Positions 35,906-45,734 of a DNA stretch of 64,000 nt are shown in pieces. The DNA is from UBA4742 sp963785815. Its GTDB lineage: Bacteria; Actinomycetota; Acidimicrobiia; Acidimicrobiales; Acidimicrobilacustridaceae. How positions within the stretch are numbered: position 1 is the stretch's first letter; the number at the start of each line of letters is the position of its first letter. The stretch spans positions 1,650,842-1,714,841 of the forward strand of contig CAWAWN010000002.1 of NCBI GenBank assembly GCA_963785815.1, read 5' to 3'. The notes under the pieces are model-generated. The model saw only the letters and a list, made by a program, of their open reading frames with translations, was not told where the DNA came from and ran no database searches. Made by a program: the position numbers and the translations under genes.

Positions 35906-36161
35906 TTCTGCTGACCAGCGGTGGGGACAACCGGGGACATGCCCTGACTGTCCCGAGCTGCGTTCGGCGATCCTCGGATCGGGTCCTCTCGGGCCGACGA
36001 GCTGCGCCCGGGCGAGGGCACGGTGCCTGGCGCCCTTGACAGCTCCTGGGGTCTGAACCGACGACACGCTCACCCGCAGGCCAGCTCCACGGGCCGCAGA
36101 CCTCCAGCCGCACCTTCGGGCTGGCTCTTCGAGCCACACCACCACACCGGGTGCGATTACC

Positions 36162-37976
36162 TCAGGTCGCGAGGACGGGCCTGTAGACGGGCCACCACTG
36201 TGCCTCGCGTACCGCCTCGACGACGTCGATGATGTCGGCCCGGGCCACCTCGTCGCGCTGGGCGGCGGTCACGACCTGAACGGCGACGACGCTCGAGGTG
36301 GTGCGGAGCGCGGCGTTCGACGGCAGGAGCGCGGCGCCAGAGTCGGTGAGGGTCGCCTCGCCCGCCACCGCCCGGGCGGCGGCGAGGATCATCCCGTCGG
36401 TGACCTTGGCCGCCCGGCTGACGATCACGCCCAGCCCGAGTCCCGGGTAGAGGGCGGCGTTGTTCGCCTGGCCGATCCGGTGGGTGACCCCGTCGAGCTC
36501 GACGTCGTCGAAGGGCGATCCCGTGGCCACCAGCGCCTTCCCGGCGGTCCACGTGAGCACGTCGGCGGGTGTGGCCTCGGCCAGGTGGGTCGGGTTCGAC
36601 AGCGGGAAGATGATCGGTCGCTCGACGGCGGCGGCCATGGACTCGACGATCTGCTGGGTGAAGCGCCCGGGCGTAGTCGACGTGCCGATCAGGATGGTCG
36701 GCTGGACGTGGCCGACCACCTCGGCCAGGTCGACGATGCCGGTCGTCGCCCGCTTCGCCTGGAGCTCGGACATCTCGGGCCAGCGTTGCAGGGTCGTCGA
36801 GTCGATCGACGGCGGCGTGCGCGTCCACGACGCCACCTCGTCGACGGGTCGCGCGTATCGGCGCTGGTAGTCGAGGAGGCCGTCGGTCGTGTCGTCGGTC
36901 AGCAAGCCGGGCAGGTCGACGATCCACACGCAACGCTCGGCTTCGCCAACGCTCATGCCGGCCCGCACCAGCTGGTCGACGATCTGATCGGCGATGCCGC
37001 AGCCGGCGGTCCCGCCGCCGGCGATCACGACGCGCTGATCGGCCCAGTCGGTGCCGGTGAGCTTCACGGCGTTGAACAGGCCGGCCATCGTGATGGCGCC
37101 CGTTCCCTGCATGTCGTCGTTGAAGTTGGCGAGGTCATGGCGGTGACGATCGAGGATGCGCCGGCACGTGCTCGAACCGAAGTCCTCCCAGTGGAGCATG
37201 GCCGAGGGGAACAAGCGGTGCGCAGCGGCCACGTAGGCATCGACGAAGTCGTCGTAGTCCCGGCCGTGCGAGCGCGAGTGGCGCCGGCCGATGTAGAGGG
37301 GATCGTTGAGCAGCGACTCGCGGTTCGTCCCTGCGTCGAGCATCACCGGGATCACACGGTTGGGATCGATGCCCGCGGCGGCCGTGTACACCGCGAGCTT
37401 GCCGATGCAGATGTCGATGCCGTTGGCCCCCCAGTCACCGATGCCGAGGATCTCCTCGGCATCGGTCGCCACCAGCAGGTCGATGTCGTCGGGGCCCGCG
37501 CCGAACGCTCGCAGCCGCGCCTCGATGCCCTCGACGTCGTCGATCGACAGGAACACGCCGCGAGGCCGCGTGAAGACGTGGCTGTAGCTGCGGATGGCGT
37601 CTCCGACGACGGGGTCGTAGACGACGGGCAGCATCTCGAGCAGGTGACGCTGCAGGAGGGCGTGGAAGAGCGTCACGTTCGTGTCGTGGAGGCTCATCAG
37701 GTAGAAGTGCTTGCCCAGGTCGCTCGGCTGCGCGGCGTAGGTGGCGTAGCTCCGGTCGAGCTGCGGGGCCATGTCGGCGACGACGGCGTCGGGCAGGAGC
37801 CCGCCGAGACCGAGGGCGTCGCGCTCGTCGGCGGTGAAGGCGATGCCCTTGTTGAGCGCCGGGTCACGCAGGACCTCGTAGCCGCGCGCGTTCGTCTCGA
37901 ACACCGGTCGGCCATCGCGCTCGGCCACGCGAGCAATCCGGCGGGGGTGGTCATCGACCTCGCGCTGATCAGCCAT
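36162..37976 (-). CDS. NAD(P)-dependent malic enzyme
   Basis: Oxidative decarboxylation of malate to pyruvate. At 604 aa it is of the long, eukaryote-like type. Visible motifs are GYEVLRDPALNKGIAFT, the Tyr region VYDPVVGDAIRSYSHVF, the metal-binding block HWEDFGSSTCRRIL and HDLANFNDDMQGTGAITMAG. The dinucleotide fold VVIAGGGTAGCGIADQ and the C-terminal IFPLSNPTHLAEATP are also present. The usual FxxD metal pair is DDMQGT as expected. GAGGAG precedes ATG 37976. No CTAGGGG palindrome lies upstream, so it may be outside the regulon. With PPDK at 41.5 kb it gives a route between malate, pyruvate and PEP. Confidence 0.92.
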   Translation of the reverse strand: MADQREVDDHPRRIARVAERDGRPVFETNARGYEVLRDPALNKGIAFTADERDALGLGGLLPDAVVADMAPQLDRSYATYAAQPSDLGKHFYLMSLHDTNVTLFHALLQRHLLEMLPVVYDPVVGDAIRSYSHVFTRPRGVFLSIDDVEGIEARLRAFGAGPDDIDLLVATDAEEILGIGDWGANGIDICIGKLAVYTAAAGIDPNRVIPVMLDAGTNRESLLNDPLYIGRRHSRSHGRDYDDFVDAYVAAAHRLFPSAMLHWEDFGSSTCRRILDRHRHDLANFNDDMQGTGAITMAGLFNAVKLTGTDWADQRVVIAGGGTAGCGIADQIVDQLVRAGMSVGEAERCVWIVDLPGLLTDDTTDGLLDYQRRYARPVDEVASWTRTPPSIDSTTLQRWPEMSELQAKRATTGIVDLAEVVGHVQPTILIGTSTTPGRFTQQIVESMAAAVERPIIFPLSNPTHLAEATPADVLTWTAGKALVATGSPFDDVELDGVTHRIGQANNAALYPGLGLGVIVSRAAKVTDGMILAAARAVAGEATLTDSGAALLPSNAALRTTSSVVAVQVVTAAQRDEVARADIIDVVEAVREAQWWPVYRPVLAT

Positions 37977-38129
37977 GGTGACTCCTCGGTTGCGGCGGCT
38001 CCGGCCGATCCAGCAGGGGATCAGATCAGCGGAGCCTCAACCATCCGCGTCGAACCCGCCGCTCGTCAACCCTCGACCACCGCCCGCCCGCCCTGAGCCC
38101 GGAGCCGGGCCGACCAGTCAACCGTCTCG

Positions 38130-38345
38130 AGTCCTGGCGTCGACGCGAGACCTGCTCCAGCCCGCCGTGGCCTTCGAGGTCGATTGCATCGAGGATGACG
38201 CCGGCTCGGGCTGGATCGTCCTGATCCGTGGGCACGCCAGAGAAGTTGAGATCGAGGCCGTCCCCGATCTTCTGCGCCTCATGCGACCCAGCTCGCGCCC
38301 AGCGAGGAACGATTCGGACTGTCGGACCCGTGGCCGTGGACCGTA
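38130..38345 (+). pseudogene. Pyridoxamine-5'-phosphate-oxidase-like fragment
   Basis: About 50 residues match the middle of FMN-binding split-barrel (PPOX-class) proteins: STRDLLQPAVAFEVDCIEDD then GSGWIVLIRGHAREVE. In that family VAFEVD...GWSVxVRGxAxxV is typical. The start is missing, and the continuation (IRTVGPVAVDRN) is in another frame, so the gene is doubly broken. Confidence 0.5.
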
Positions 38346-38530
38346 ATCCGCTCGCGGGCGCGTGCGACAAGCTTAGGATCCGGCGGAGGTGCGGCCTCCC
38401 AAGGGGGCCCAACAGGGTACCCAAACTCCCCCGGGCGGCCCCGACTTGGCTCGGACCCAAGTGGACGCGTGACCTCTTCTACCAGGACTCATGCGACTTC
38501 GAGCGGATGGCTCTGGACGGGCCGGTCTCG

Positions 38531-38573
38531 TTCGAGACGAAGAGGCCGTGGGTTCAAATCCCGCCAGCCCGAC
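38531..38573 (+). other. tRNA-Pro 3' half (candidate att remnant)
   Basis: The anticodon-loop, anticodon 3' stem, T arm (GTGGGTTCAAATCCCGC) and acceptor 3' strand (CAGCCCG-A) match the 3' half of an actinobacterial tRNA-Pro. There is no 5' half upstream. The anticodon position reads CGA rather than CGG, so it has drifted. Half-tRNAs of this extent are what tyrosine-integrase att sites leave behind. Confidence 0.55.
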
Positions 38574-38594
38574 TCAAAACAGCAGGTAAGAGGT

Positions 38595-38628
38595 GTTGCT
38601 TGGCCACACAGTGCCGTGGCCAAGCAAC
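38595..38628. terminator. Perfect 13-bp hairpin
   Basis: GTTGCTTGGCCAC pairs perfectly with GTGGCCAAGCAAC across an 8-nt loop. There is no T-run on either side, so it is not a classical intrinsic terminator. It may end transcription in a GC-rich host or be a protein-binding site. It lies 22 bp after the tRNA-Pro half. Confidence 0.5.
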
Positions 38629-38775
38629 GCGCCGAGGAACCAAACCTCGTCAGGGGACCCTATGGAACGATTCGTCGCAGCGCTGTGACCAGCACATTCG
38701 TGTCGCGCTCTCGGCCGCTGGCACCCCAGTCTTAGGGCGGCACGAAGAGGTCAGCCGACAACGCGGAGGTGAGCC

Positions 38776-38946
38776 ATGGCGACCCGTCGATCAGGCCGTC
38801 GAGGTTCACCCGACTCCGCGCAGAACGCGGCGCGAGATCGCCTCCTCCAGTCGGCCCCGCCGTTTCCTGGTCCCGAGGAGCTCCTGATCGAAGGTCTCAG
38901 CGACGCCAAGAGGGCGAGGTTCCTGGCTGCCATCGCCGACGCCTGA
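38776..38946 (+). CDS. Orphan antitoxin-like small protein
   Basis: A 56-residue protein at ATG 38776 with GGAGGTGAG upstream. The basic N-terminus (ATRRSGRRGSPDSAQNAARD) and acidic-hydrophobic C-terminus (PEELLIEGLSDAKRARFLAA) match the plan of small antitoxins whose tail blocks a PIN or similar toxin. The tail resembles that of the antitoxin at 10532. No toxin frame follows, so it is an orphan or remnant. Confidence 0.5.
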   Translation: MATRRSGRRGSPDSAQNAARDRLLQSAPPFPGPEELLIEGLSDAKRARFLAAIADA

Positions 38947-39115
38947 ACTCACGAACGCTGCTCATTCAGCTGGCGTCCCCAACCCGCCGGAGAAGGTCGA
39001 GGGACAGCCGAAGCCCGCGTCAGGCCCCCGACTCATCGCCGCGCATGTAACCCAACTTGGCGGCAGGTCAAACTGTCACCCGTCCGTGCAGCAGTCCTCA
39101 CCTCGTGAGTCGGCC

Positions 39116-40402
39116 TCAGCAGGTGGAGGTGGTGGGCTTGCCGGTCTGGATGTCGCCGAAGAACGTCTGCACCGCTCCGAGGGCGGCCAGGGCGATGGTG
39201 GCGTGGACCTGGTGGGGGTAGGTGTGGTAGGCGACGTGCTCGTCGGTGGCGCACAGGTGGGCCACGTACGCGGCGGTGGTGGCGGGGCGTACCAGGGTGT
39301 CGTCGAGGCCCTGGGCGACCAGGATGGGGATACCGATCGGGACCGCTCCAGGTGTGTTCTGCGCGAGCAGCGTGGACCAGCCGGGCACCTCGGCCGGGTC
39401 ATGGGCCAGGTAGTGGCCGACCAGGGGGTTGGCCAGGGCATGCAGCGACTTGTGCTGGCCGAACAGGCACAAGGCGGCCATCTTCGGGGTGGCCGCCACT
39501 CCTGCCGGGGTGAGCAGCGACGACAACGAAAGGTTCGGGGTGGTGGGGCCGTACACCATGGCATAGGCGTCAAAGGCGTAGGAGCCGATGGTGACCCCGC
39601 TGTCGTCAACCAGGTCGTCGGTCAACAGCTGACCCAGTTCGGCCGCCGGGGCGGCCACAGCCACCGCCCGCACGTGCAGGTCCGGGGCGTAGGTTCGGGC
39701 GTCCTGGGCGGCGAACAGCACGGCCTGTCCCCCTTGGGAATGGCCCCACAGCAGCACGTCGGACCCGGCATGGGTCTGTCGGATCTCCGCGGCGGCCCGC
39801 GCCGCGTCCAACACGCTGTTGCCCTCCGACGTGCCGATCAGGTACGAGGGCGGAGAGGGCGAGCCCATGCCCGGGTAGTCGGTGGCGGCCACCACGTAGC
39901 CGTCGGCCAGCAGCGCCTTGAGGCCTTCGATGAGGCCGAATGGGTCGACCCCGATCGACGGCGCGCACTTGGGTGCGGCTCCGGTGGTGGGATGGCCCCA
40001 GGCCACCACCGTGCGGGAGCCGTGGCTCGGGACGGCGTCGGGAGCGACCACCACACCCGAGACGGCCACGTCCGCACCGGTCACGTCGCGCGAGTGGTAC
40101 AGCACCCTCCAGGCGTGAGCGCCGTCGGGTGCACCCAGCAACCGCTCGGATCGGATCAGCTGGCCGGGTCGACCTGCCGGAAGCGGGGCAGGCGGTCGGT
40201 AGAAGGTGCCCTCGGTGCGAGACTCGATCACATCCTCGGAGACGCGCCGTGCCGTGGTGGCACAGCCCGCCGCCAGCAGGCTCGCAACCACCACGACGGC
40301 CACCGCGGGAGTGAGACACCTCCCGATCCCGCATCGTCGGAGGCGGCAACCGCGACCAGTTCCCGGCCGTCGGCTGCTCCGAGTCACTCCGTCAGCGGTC
40401 AT
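39116..40402 (-). CDS. Secreted lipase (LIP family)
   Basis: A 428-residue secretory lipase of the actinobacterial triacylglycerol-lipase type. A lipoprotein-like signal (LTPAVAVVVVASLLAAGC) follows a basic N-terminal region. The alpha/beta-hydrolase core shows the oxyanion region VVAWGHPTTG, nucleophile VLLWGHSQGGQAVLFAA, Asp in VAQGLDDTLVRP and His in YPHQVHATIALAALG. Paired Cys (KCAPSIG, LCLFGQ, LCATDEH) suggest disulfides. I start at ATG 40402; the frame is open to 40459. Likely substrates are short-chain esters or lipids outside the cell. Confidence 0.87.
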   Translation of the reverse strand: MTADGVTRSSRRPGTGRGCRLRRCGIGRCLTPAVAVVVVASLLAAGCATTARRVSEDVIESRTEGTFYRPPAPLPAGRPGQLIRSERLLGAPDGAHAWRVLYHSRDVTGADVAVSGVVVAPDAVPSHGSRTVVAWGHPTTGAAPKCAPSIGVDPFGLIEGLKALLADGYVVAATDYPGMGSPSPPSYLIGTSEGNSVLDAARAAAEIRQTHAGSDVLLWGHSQGGQAVLFAAQDARTYAPDLHVRAVAVAAPAAELGQLLTDDLVDDSGVTIGSYAFDAYAMVYGPTTPNLSLSSLLTPAGVAATPKMAALCLFGQHKSLHALANPLVGHYLAHDPAEVPGWSTLLAQNTPGAVPIGIPILVAQGLDDTLVRPATTAAYVAHLCATDEHVAYHTYPHQVHATIALAALGAVQTFFGDIQTGKPTTSTC

Positions 40403-40486
40403 CGTCTTGCCGTTCACCGCGAAATAGACGTACTGGCGGACCTTCACGGCGGCGAACACTAGCTCCGAGCCGAACCGGCGTTATAG

Positions 40487-41325
40487 GGCGCTACTAGTAG
40501 TTGCTGAGACAAGTGTTTGGACCGGCCGGGATGCCCTAGACATGTCCGACTTGGGGGCTGGTCGGAGGCGCACTCTCACTGGCCCCGTCCCGCCGGGGGT
40601 CGGTTCATCCGGAGGTGGAGAGCCGCGACGAGTTCAAGTTGGTCGCGTTCGGCGGGAGGCTCGCGCTTATCGGTAGGTATGAGGACCAGATCGACATCTC
40701 GGCTGATGTGCCCTGCGGTCGCCGTCGACGGATCTCGCTGTCGGGTGCGCAAGGTAGTGGGCGGGTCGTCGCCAGTTCGGGGGCGGGGGATCGAATCGGC
40801 TGTCGCGTCTGTCGGTCCCAATGCGCTTATCGAGGGCATGAAGATCGTTGAGCATTTCTCCGCTGGCTGGGTGGCCGCCGCCGGATCGCCCTGTCCGGTT
40901 GGCAAGGTCGGCGGGTCGTCGCCCATTCGGGGACGGGGGATCGGATCGGTTGTCGCGTCAGTTGGTCCGGATGCGCTTATCCAAGGCATGGAGATCAGTG
41001 ACCGATCCGACGGCTGGGTCGCCGACGCCGGATCTCGCTGTCGAGTGCGCAAGGTCGGCTGGTCGTGGTCAGGTCGGGTGCGGGGGATCGGATCGGTTGT
41101 CGCGTCTGTTGGTCCGGATGCGCTTATCCAAGGCATGGAGATCAGTGACCGATCCGCCGGCTGGGTCGCCGATCTCGATTCCCACTGGCCTCGCCCTCCG
41201 CCTGGAGGCCGTTTCGTGGGATGAAATGTGGGATGGCAGGGGAGTGGCCCCACCCAGCGGAGATGTGGTGAATGATCCTCATGCCCAGGAAGAGCGCATT
41301 GGGACCGACAGACGCGACCACCGTT
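40487..41325. repeat. Composite repeat element with tandem 147-bp units, copy B
   Basis: The head (GCTACT...GACAAG) and the GACGAGTTCAAGTTGG block match copy A at 10137. Then comes a partial unit and three 147-bp units starting near 40788, 40935 and 41082 (GGGGATCGGATCGGTTGTCG). The last is followed by GTGGGATG-AAAT-GTGGGATG at 41216-41235. An inverted unit head lies at 41258-41322, so the right end forms a ~235-bp imperfect palindrome. The 147-bp period keeps one frame open on each strand (49-residue repeats), but no start, ribosome site or family match supports coding. It separates the lipase and PPDK promoters. Confidence 0.75.
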
Positions 41326-41523
41326 CGGCTGCACCGCATCCACCGTAGATCCGAACCTGCTCCTCTCGGCCCGGCTCCGGTTCCTCCCGGTGACGCGACG
41401 GATGGGGGGATTGCTGTGGGTGGTCGCCAGCGGGAGCGTGGGACGTCTGGCCCTGCCGTGGTCGTCCGGTCGGGCGCGACAGTGACGTCGAGCGCCGATC
41501 CCCGAGCCAGGAACGCCATCGCC

Positions 41524-44155
41524 ATGACCCTGATCTACGCCTTCGATCATCCTCACGAGACGCCGCCGATGAACCTCAAGGATCTCCTGGGCGGGAAGGG
41601 GGCGAATCTGGCCGAGATGACCTCGGTGCTCCACCTGCCGGTGCCGCCGGGCTTCACCATCACCACCGAGGCTTGCCGCCAGCATCTGCGCACCAGTGGG
41701 TGGCCCGTGTCGCTCGATGACGAGATCGCCGAGCACGTGAGCCGCATCGAGCAGGCGATGGGCCGTCGCCTGGGCGATGCGAGCGATCCACTGCTGGTCA
41801 GCGTCCGGTCGGGGGCGAAGTTCTCCATGCCGGGCATGATGGACACCGTCCTGAACCTTGGCCTCAACGACGAGTCCGTCCGGGGACTGGCCGCCCAGAC
41901 CGGCAGCGAGCGGTTCGCCCTCGACTCGTACCGCCGGTTCGTGGCCATGTTCGGGCGGATCGTCCTCGATGTCGACGGCTCCTTGTTCGATCGCCTGCTC
42001 GAGGACGCCAAGCGCCTGGCTGGGGTGACCGTGGACGCCGAGATCCCCACCGAGCTGTTGCGGTACCTGGTGCCGCGCTACCAGCAGATGGTGCTGGCCG
42101 AGACGGGCGAGCCGTTTCCTCAGGACCCCGTCCGGCAGCTGCGCATGGCGGTCGAGGCCGTGTTCCATTCGTGGGACGGGGCCCGGGCTGTGGCCTACCG
42201 GACCCGCGAGCACATCCCCGATGACCTGGGCACTGCGGTGAACGTGCAGGCCATGGTGTTCGGCAACCGCGACGATGACTCGGGGACCGGAGTGGGCTTC
42301 ACCCGCAACCCGACCACCGGCGAACGGGCCCCCTACGGTGACTTCCTGCTCGACGCCCAAGGCGAGGACGTGGTGGCCGGGATCCGCCAGACCGAGCCGC
42401 TGTCGGCGCTGGCCACCCGGTTCCCCGACATCCACGCTGAGCTCCTGTCCATCTTCGAACGACTCGAGCGCCACTACCGCGACATGCTCGACACCGAGTT
42501 CACCATCGAGCAGGGCAAGCTGTGGATGCTCCAGACCCGCACCGGCAAGCGCACCGGGCGGGCCGCGCTGCGCATGGCGGTGGAGATGACCACCGAGCCG
42601 GAGATCTCCCTGACCCACGCGGAGGCGGTTACCCGCGTTACCCCCGAGCACCTCGAACAGCTGCTGCATCCCCAGCTCAGGGGCGAGCACCGCGGACTGG
42701 TGGCCCGCGGACTGGCCGCCTCCCCCGGGGCCGGCATCGGGCGGGCCTACTTCGACGCACACGACGTGGTGGCGGCCGTGTCCCGGGGTGAGAAGGCGGT
42801 GCTGGTGCGCACCGAGACATCACCCGACGACGTGGCCGGCATGCAGGCCGCCGAGGCCGTGCTGACCAGCCACGGTGGCCTGGTCAGCCACGCGGCAGTG
42901 GTGGCCCGGGGCTGGGGCATCCCGGCCGTGGTGGGCGCCGGAGCCATCACCGTCGATCGGCACCACTTCACCGCCGACGGGATCACCGTGCGGGAGGGCG
43001 ACTGGCTCTCGGTGGACGGCACCTCCGGTGAGGTGATGCTCGGCCAGCTCGAGCTGGCGCCCGCCGTGCCCCCACCGGAGTTCACCACCATCCTGGGGTG
43101 GGCCGACGACATCCGCCGTGGCCGCATCGGAGTGCGGGCCAACGCCGACAACGGCCCCGACGCGGCCCGGGCCCGCGAGTACGGCGCCGAGGGGATCGGG
43201 CTGTGCCGCACCGAGCACATGTTCCTGGGCGACAAGTTGCCCCTGGCCCAGCGCATGATCCTGGCCGACACGCCCGACGAGGAGGCGGCGGCTCTCGACG
43301 ACCTCCTCGCAGCTGCAACACGCCGACTTCGAGGAGATCCTCGAAGCAATGGACGGACTCCCGGTGACCGTGCGCCTACTCGATCCCCCTCTGCACGAGT
43401 TCCTGCCCGACATCGAGGACCTCATCGCCCGCGACGCCCGCGGCGAGCTCGACGAGGACGACCGCACGCTGTTCACCGCGGCCCGCACCTGGCAGGAGCA
43501 GAACCCGATGCTCGGCACCCGGGGCGTCCGGCTCGGCATCATCAAGGCCAACCTGTACAAGATGCAGGTGCGAGCCCTCGTCGAGGCCGCCTGCCAGCGC
43601 ATCCGACGGCGCGGTCACCCCCACATCGAGATCATGATCCCCCTCATCGTCACCCGCGCCGAACTGGCCCTGGTGGGCCGATGGGTCCGCGAAGAGGTCG
43701 ACGAGACACTGGCCCGCGAGGGCGAGCACCTCGACGTGAAGATCGGCACCATGATCGAGACCCCCCGAGCAGCGGTGCGGGGGGACGACATCGCCGAGGT
43801 GGCCGACTTCTTCTCGTTCGGCACCAACGACCTGACCCAGATGGTCTTCGGGTTCAGCCGAGACGACATCGAGGGACGTCTGATGGCCCGCTACCTCGAG
43901 GAGGGGTTGCTGCCCCGCAACCCGTTCGAGACCATCGATCACCGCGGCGTCGGCGAGCTGGTCCGGACCTGCCTGGAGCGAGGGCGTGCCGCCAACCCCG
44001 ACCTGATCGCCGGCGTGTGCGGCGAGCACGGGGGTGATCCCGAGTCGATCGCCTTCTTCACCGACATCGGCCTCGACTACGTCTCCTGCTCGCCGTTCCG
44101 GGTGCCCATCGCCCGCCTCGCCACCGCCCAAGCCGTCCTAGCCTCTCGCCCCTAG
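41524..44155 (+). CDS. ppdK: Pyruvate, phosphate dikinase, frameshifted
   Basis: Interconverts pyruvate + ATP + Pi with PEP + AMP + PPi. The joined protein is about 876 aa, normal for the family. The N-terminal ATP-grasp begins LIYAFDHPHE and contains LLGGKGANLAEMT. The swivelling domain has the phospho-His in GGLVSHAAVVARGWGIPAV. The TIM barrel has GLCRTEHMF, FFSFGTNDLTQM and the catalytic Cys in VCGEHGGDPESIAFF. One extra base near 43310 (CTCCTC-G-CAGCTGCAA) shifts the frame between AALDDLL and LQHADFEEILEAMDG. All motifs survive, so the defect is recent or a sequencing error. ATG 41524 is chosen on homology. Its stop TAG lies in the IS1380 target duplication. Confidence 0.88.
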
Positions 44156-45675
44156 CCACGATCTTTCATAGGGCTGCGTGAGCTGGGCGGCCTGTGGTCA
44201 CGGTGAGTGGCTGCAGGGCGTGGCGGAGGCGGTGGAGGGCGCTGAGGAGGGTGGTGGTCCAGGGCCAGGTGCGGTCGAGGTCGAGTCGTCGGCCGTTGGG
44301 GGTGGTGCGGGCGGCGACGTGGAGGAGCCGGTGGCGCAGGGTCTTGGGGGTGGCTCGGCGCAGCGGGCCGGTGAGGCTGATGGTCTGGGCCCAGACGAGC
44401 AGGTCGTGGGCGGTGAAGCAGAGCTGCATCCAGACGTCGTTGTTCACGACGTCGTCGAACGGGAGGTTGGCCAGGCCGCAGGCCTTGGTGTCGCGGATGA
44501 CTGCCTCGGCTCGGGCTCGTTGGCGTTGGAACAGCTCGAGGGCGGCGATGTCGTGGTCGGGCTGGTCGGTGATGAACGCGGTGTGGCGCATGCCTTCAAC
44601 GGTGTCGAACAGGCTGAGCTGGGCGCCGGGGTGGGGGCGTTCGCGGCGCACGATCACCCGGGTCCCGGTGGGCCAGGCGGTCAGGTCCATCAGGTCGGTG
44701 AGTTCGGCGACGTGTGCCCCGGGACGCGCCCGGCCGTTGCCGTCCACGGCGGGAACCCAGGTGTCGTCATCGACACAGACGATGGCGTCGCGGACCGCGG
44801 CGGTGATCTGGAACCCGAGCGAGAAGGCGATGTTGCGGTCCCGGCACTCCTCGACCAGCCAGTGCGAGGTGCCGCCGGCGTCGGCGCGGACGACCAGCTC
44901 CTTGGCCGTGTCATCGGGGTGGTCACCAGGCCCGTGCCCGGCACGCCAGAGCGCCGGCAGCGCGGCGACCGCGTCGGCGAGTACGACGATGTGGTCGGCG
45001 GCGGTGTTGGACCCGGCGTTGCCCGGTCGCAGCATCCCGGCCAGCACCTCGTTGCAGTCCCCGGCCATGGCCAGCAGCGGGTGATGCCCATAGGTGCGCT
45101 TGTAGGTCGGCGCCGCGTCCTGCTTGTCGGCCTTGGTGGTCACGATGGTGGCGTCGATGTCGATCACCAACAGCTCACCATCGGGCCCCGCACCAGCCGC
45201 CCAGGCCCGCTCGCGTGCCGAGGCCCGAGCCGCGGCGATACCGCGCAGCTCGGCGGGGCCGACCCGCTCGAAGGTCCGCCACACCGTCGGTTCCGAGGCG
45301 ACCGGGCCGGCCAGAGCCGGCTGGTTGCGAAGCACCGCCAGATCCGCAAGACACGTGGCCCCATCGGCCAGGGCCAGGGTCACCTGGGCCACGGTCCGAC
45401 CTGGATGGTGACGCCGCCACGACTGCCCGTCGAACGCCTCGACCAGCCCGCCCGACAGGCCGGTCAGGTCGGCCGCTTCAGCCAGCCACGCCAGACCGGC
45501 TCGAGACACCAGCCCCTCACCGTTGCCCGTCACCGTCCGTGGCCGAAACAGCCTGGTACCATTCATCACGAAAGCCCTCCCGATCTCGGGTTCGATGTCT
45601 GTTCAGCGACTCACATCTTCCCAGGTCAGGAGGGCTTTTCGCGAGCCCAAACCGGCTCGCTATGAAAGATCGTGG
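44156..45675 (-). mobile_element. Intact IS1380-family insertion sequence
   Basis: A 1520-bp element with terminal inverted repeats CCACGATCTTTCATAG at both ends. It is flanked by a perfect 4-bp target duplication CTAG (44152-44155 and 45676-45679). One full transposase frame is inside. The left copy of the duplication includes the last base of the penultimate PPDK codon and the TAG stop, so the insertion left the host protein unchanged. Perfect ends and an intact frame indicate recent transposition. Confidence 0.92.
44166..45569 (-). CDS. IS1380-family transposase
   Basis: A 467-residue DDE transposase. The catalytic core shows LLVIDIDATIVTT (first Asp), VVRADAGGTSHWLVEECRDR (second) and a late Glu in the RARAEAVIRDTKACGLANLP helix. 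FHPLLA-like GHHPLLAMAGDCNEVL is characteristic of the family. The frame is complete and well placed between the inverted repeats. Confidence 0.92.
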   Translation of the reverse strand: MMNGTRLFRPRTVTGNGEGLVSRAGLAWLAEAADLTGLSGGLVEAFDGQSWRRHHPGRTVAQVTLALADGATCLADLAVLRNQPALAGPVASEPTVWRTFERVGPAELRGIAAARASARERAWAAGAGPDGELLVIDIDATIVTTKADKQDAAPTYKRTYGHHPLLAMAGDCNEVLAGMLRPGNAGSNTAADHIVVLADAVAALPALWRAGHGPGDHPDDTAKELVVRADAGGTSHWLVEECRDRNIAFSLGFQITAAVRDAIVCVDDDTWVPAVDGNGRARPGAHVAELTDLMDLTAWPTGTRVIVRRERPHPGAQLSLFDTVEGMRHTAFITDQPDHDIAALELFQRQRARAEAVIRDTKACGLANLPFDDVVNNDVWMQLCFTAHDLLVWAQTISLTGPLRRATPKTLRHRLLHVAARTTPNGRRLDLDRTWPWTTTLLSALHRLRHALQPLTVTTGRPAHAAL

Positions 45676-45734
45676 CTAGCAGGGTGCTGAAATTCGGCTG
45701 AGGGTGCTCGCGTTCGTCGGCGGGATCGAAATGA

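Larger units (their letters stand above)
37977..38775. other. 800-bp region without an intact gene
   Basis: This holds a decayed oxidase-like fragment, a tRNA 3' half and a strong hairpin, each listed separately. The remainder (38346-38530 and 38629-38764) shows no supported gene. The mixture of remnants marks an old integration or deletion scar. Confidence 0.5.

Noticed and set aside
36480..38096. Plus-strand frame of 538 codons opposite malic enzyme
   Set aside because: The minus strand encodes a full malic enzyme with all motifs; the opposite frame is compositional.
40788..41228. 147-bp repeats as a CRISPR array or integron attC array
   Set aside because: There is no short repeat/variable spacer pattern, no cas genes and no GTTRRRY-type core pair with an integrase.
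40576..42762. Long minus-strand frame through the 147-bp repeats and the start of PPDK
   Set aside because: It overlaps strongly conserved PPDK sequence on the other strand, and its repeat part is open only because the unit length is a multiple of three.
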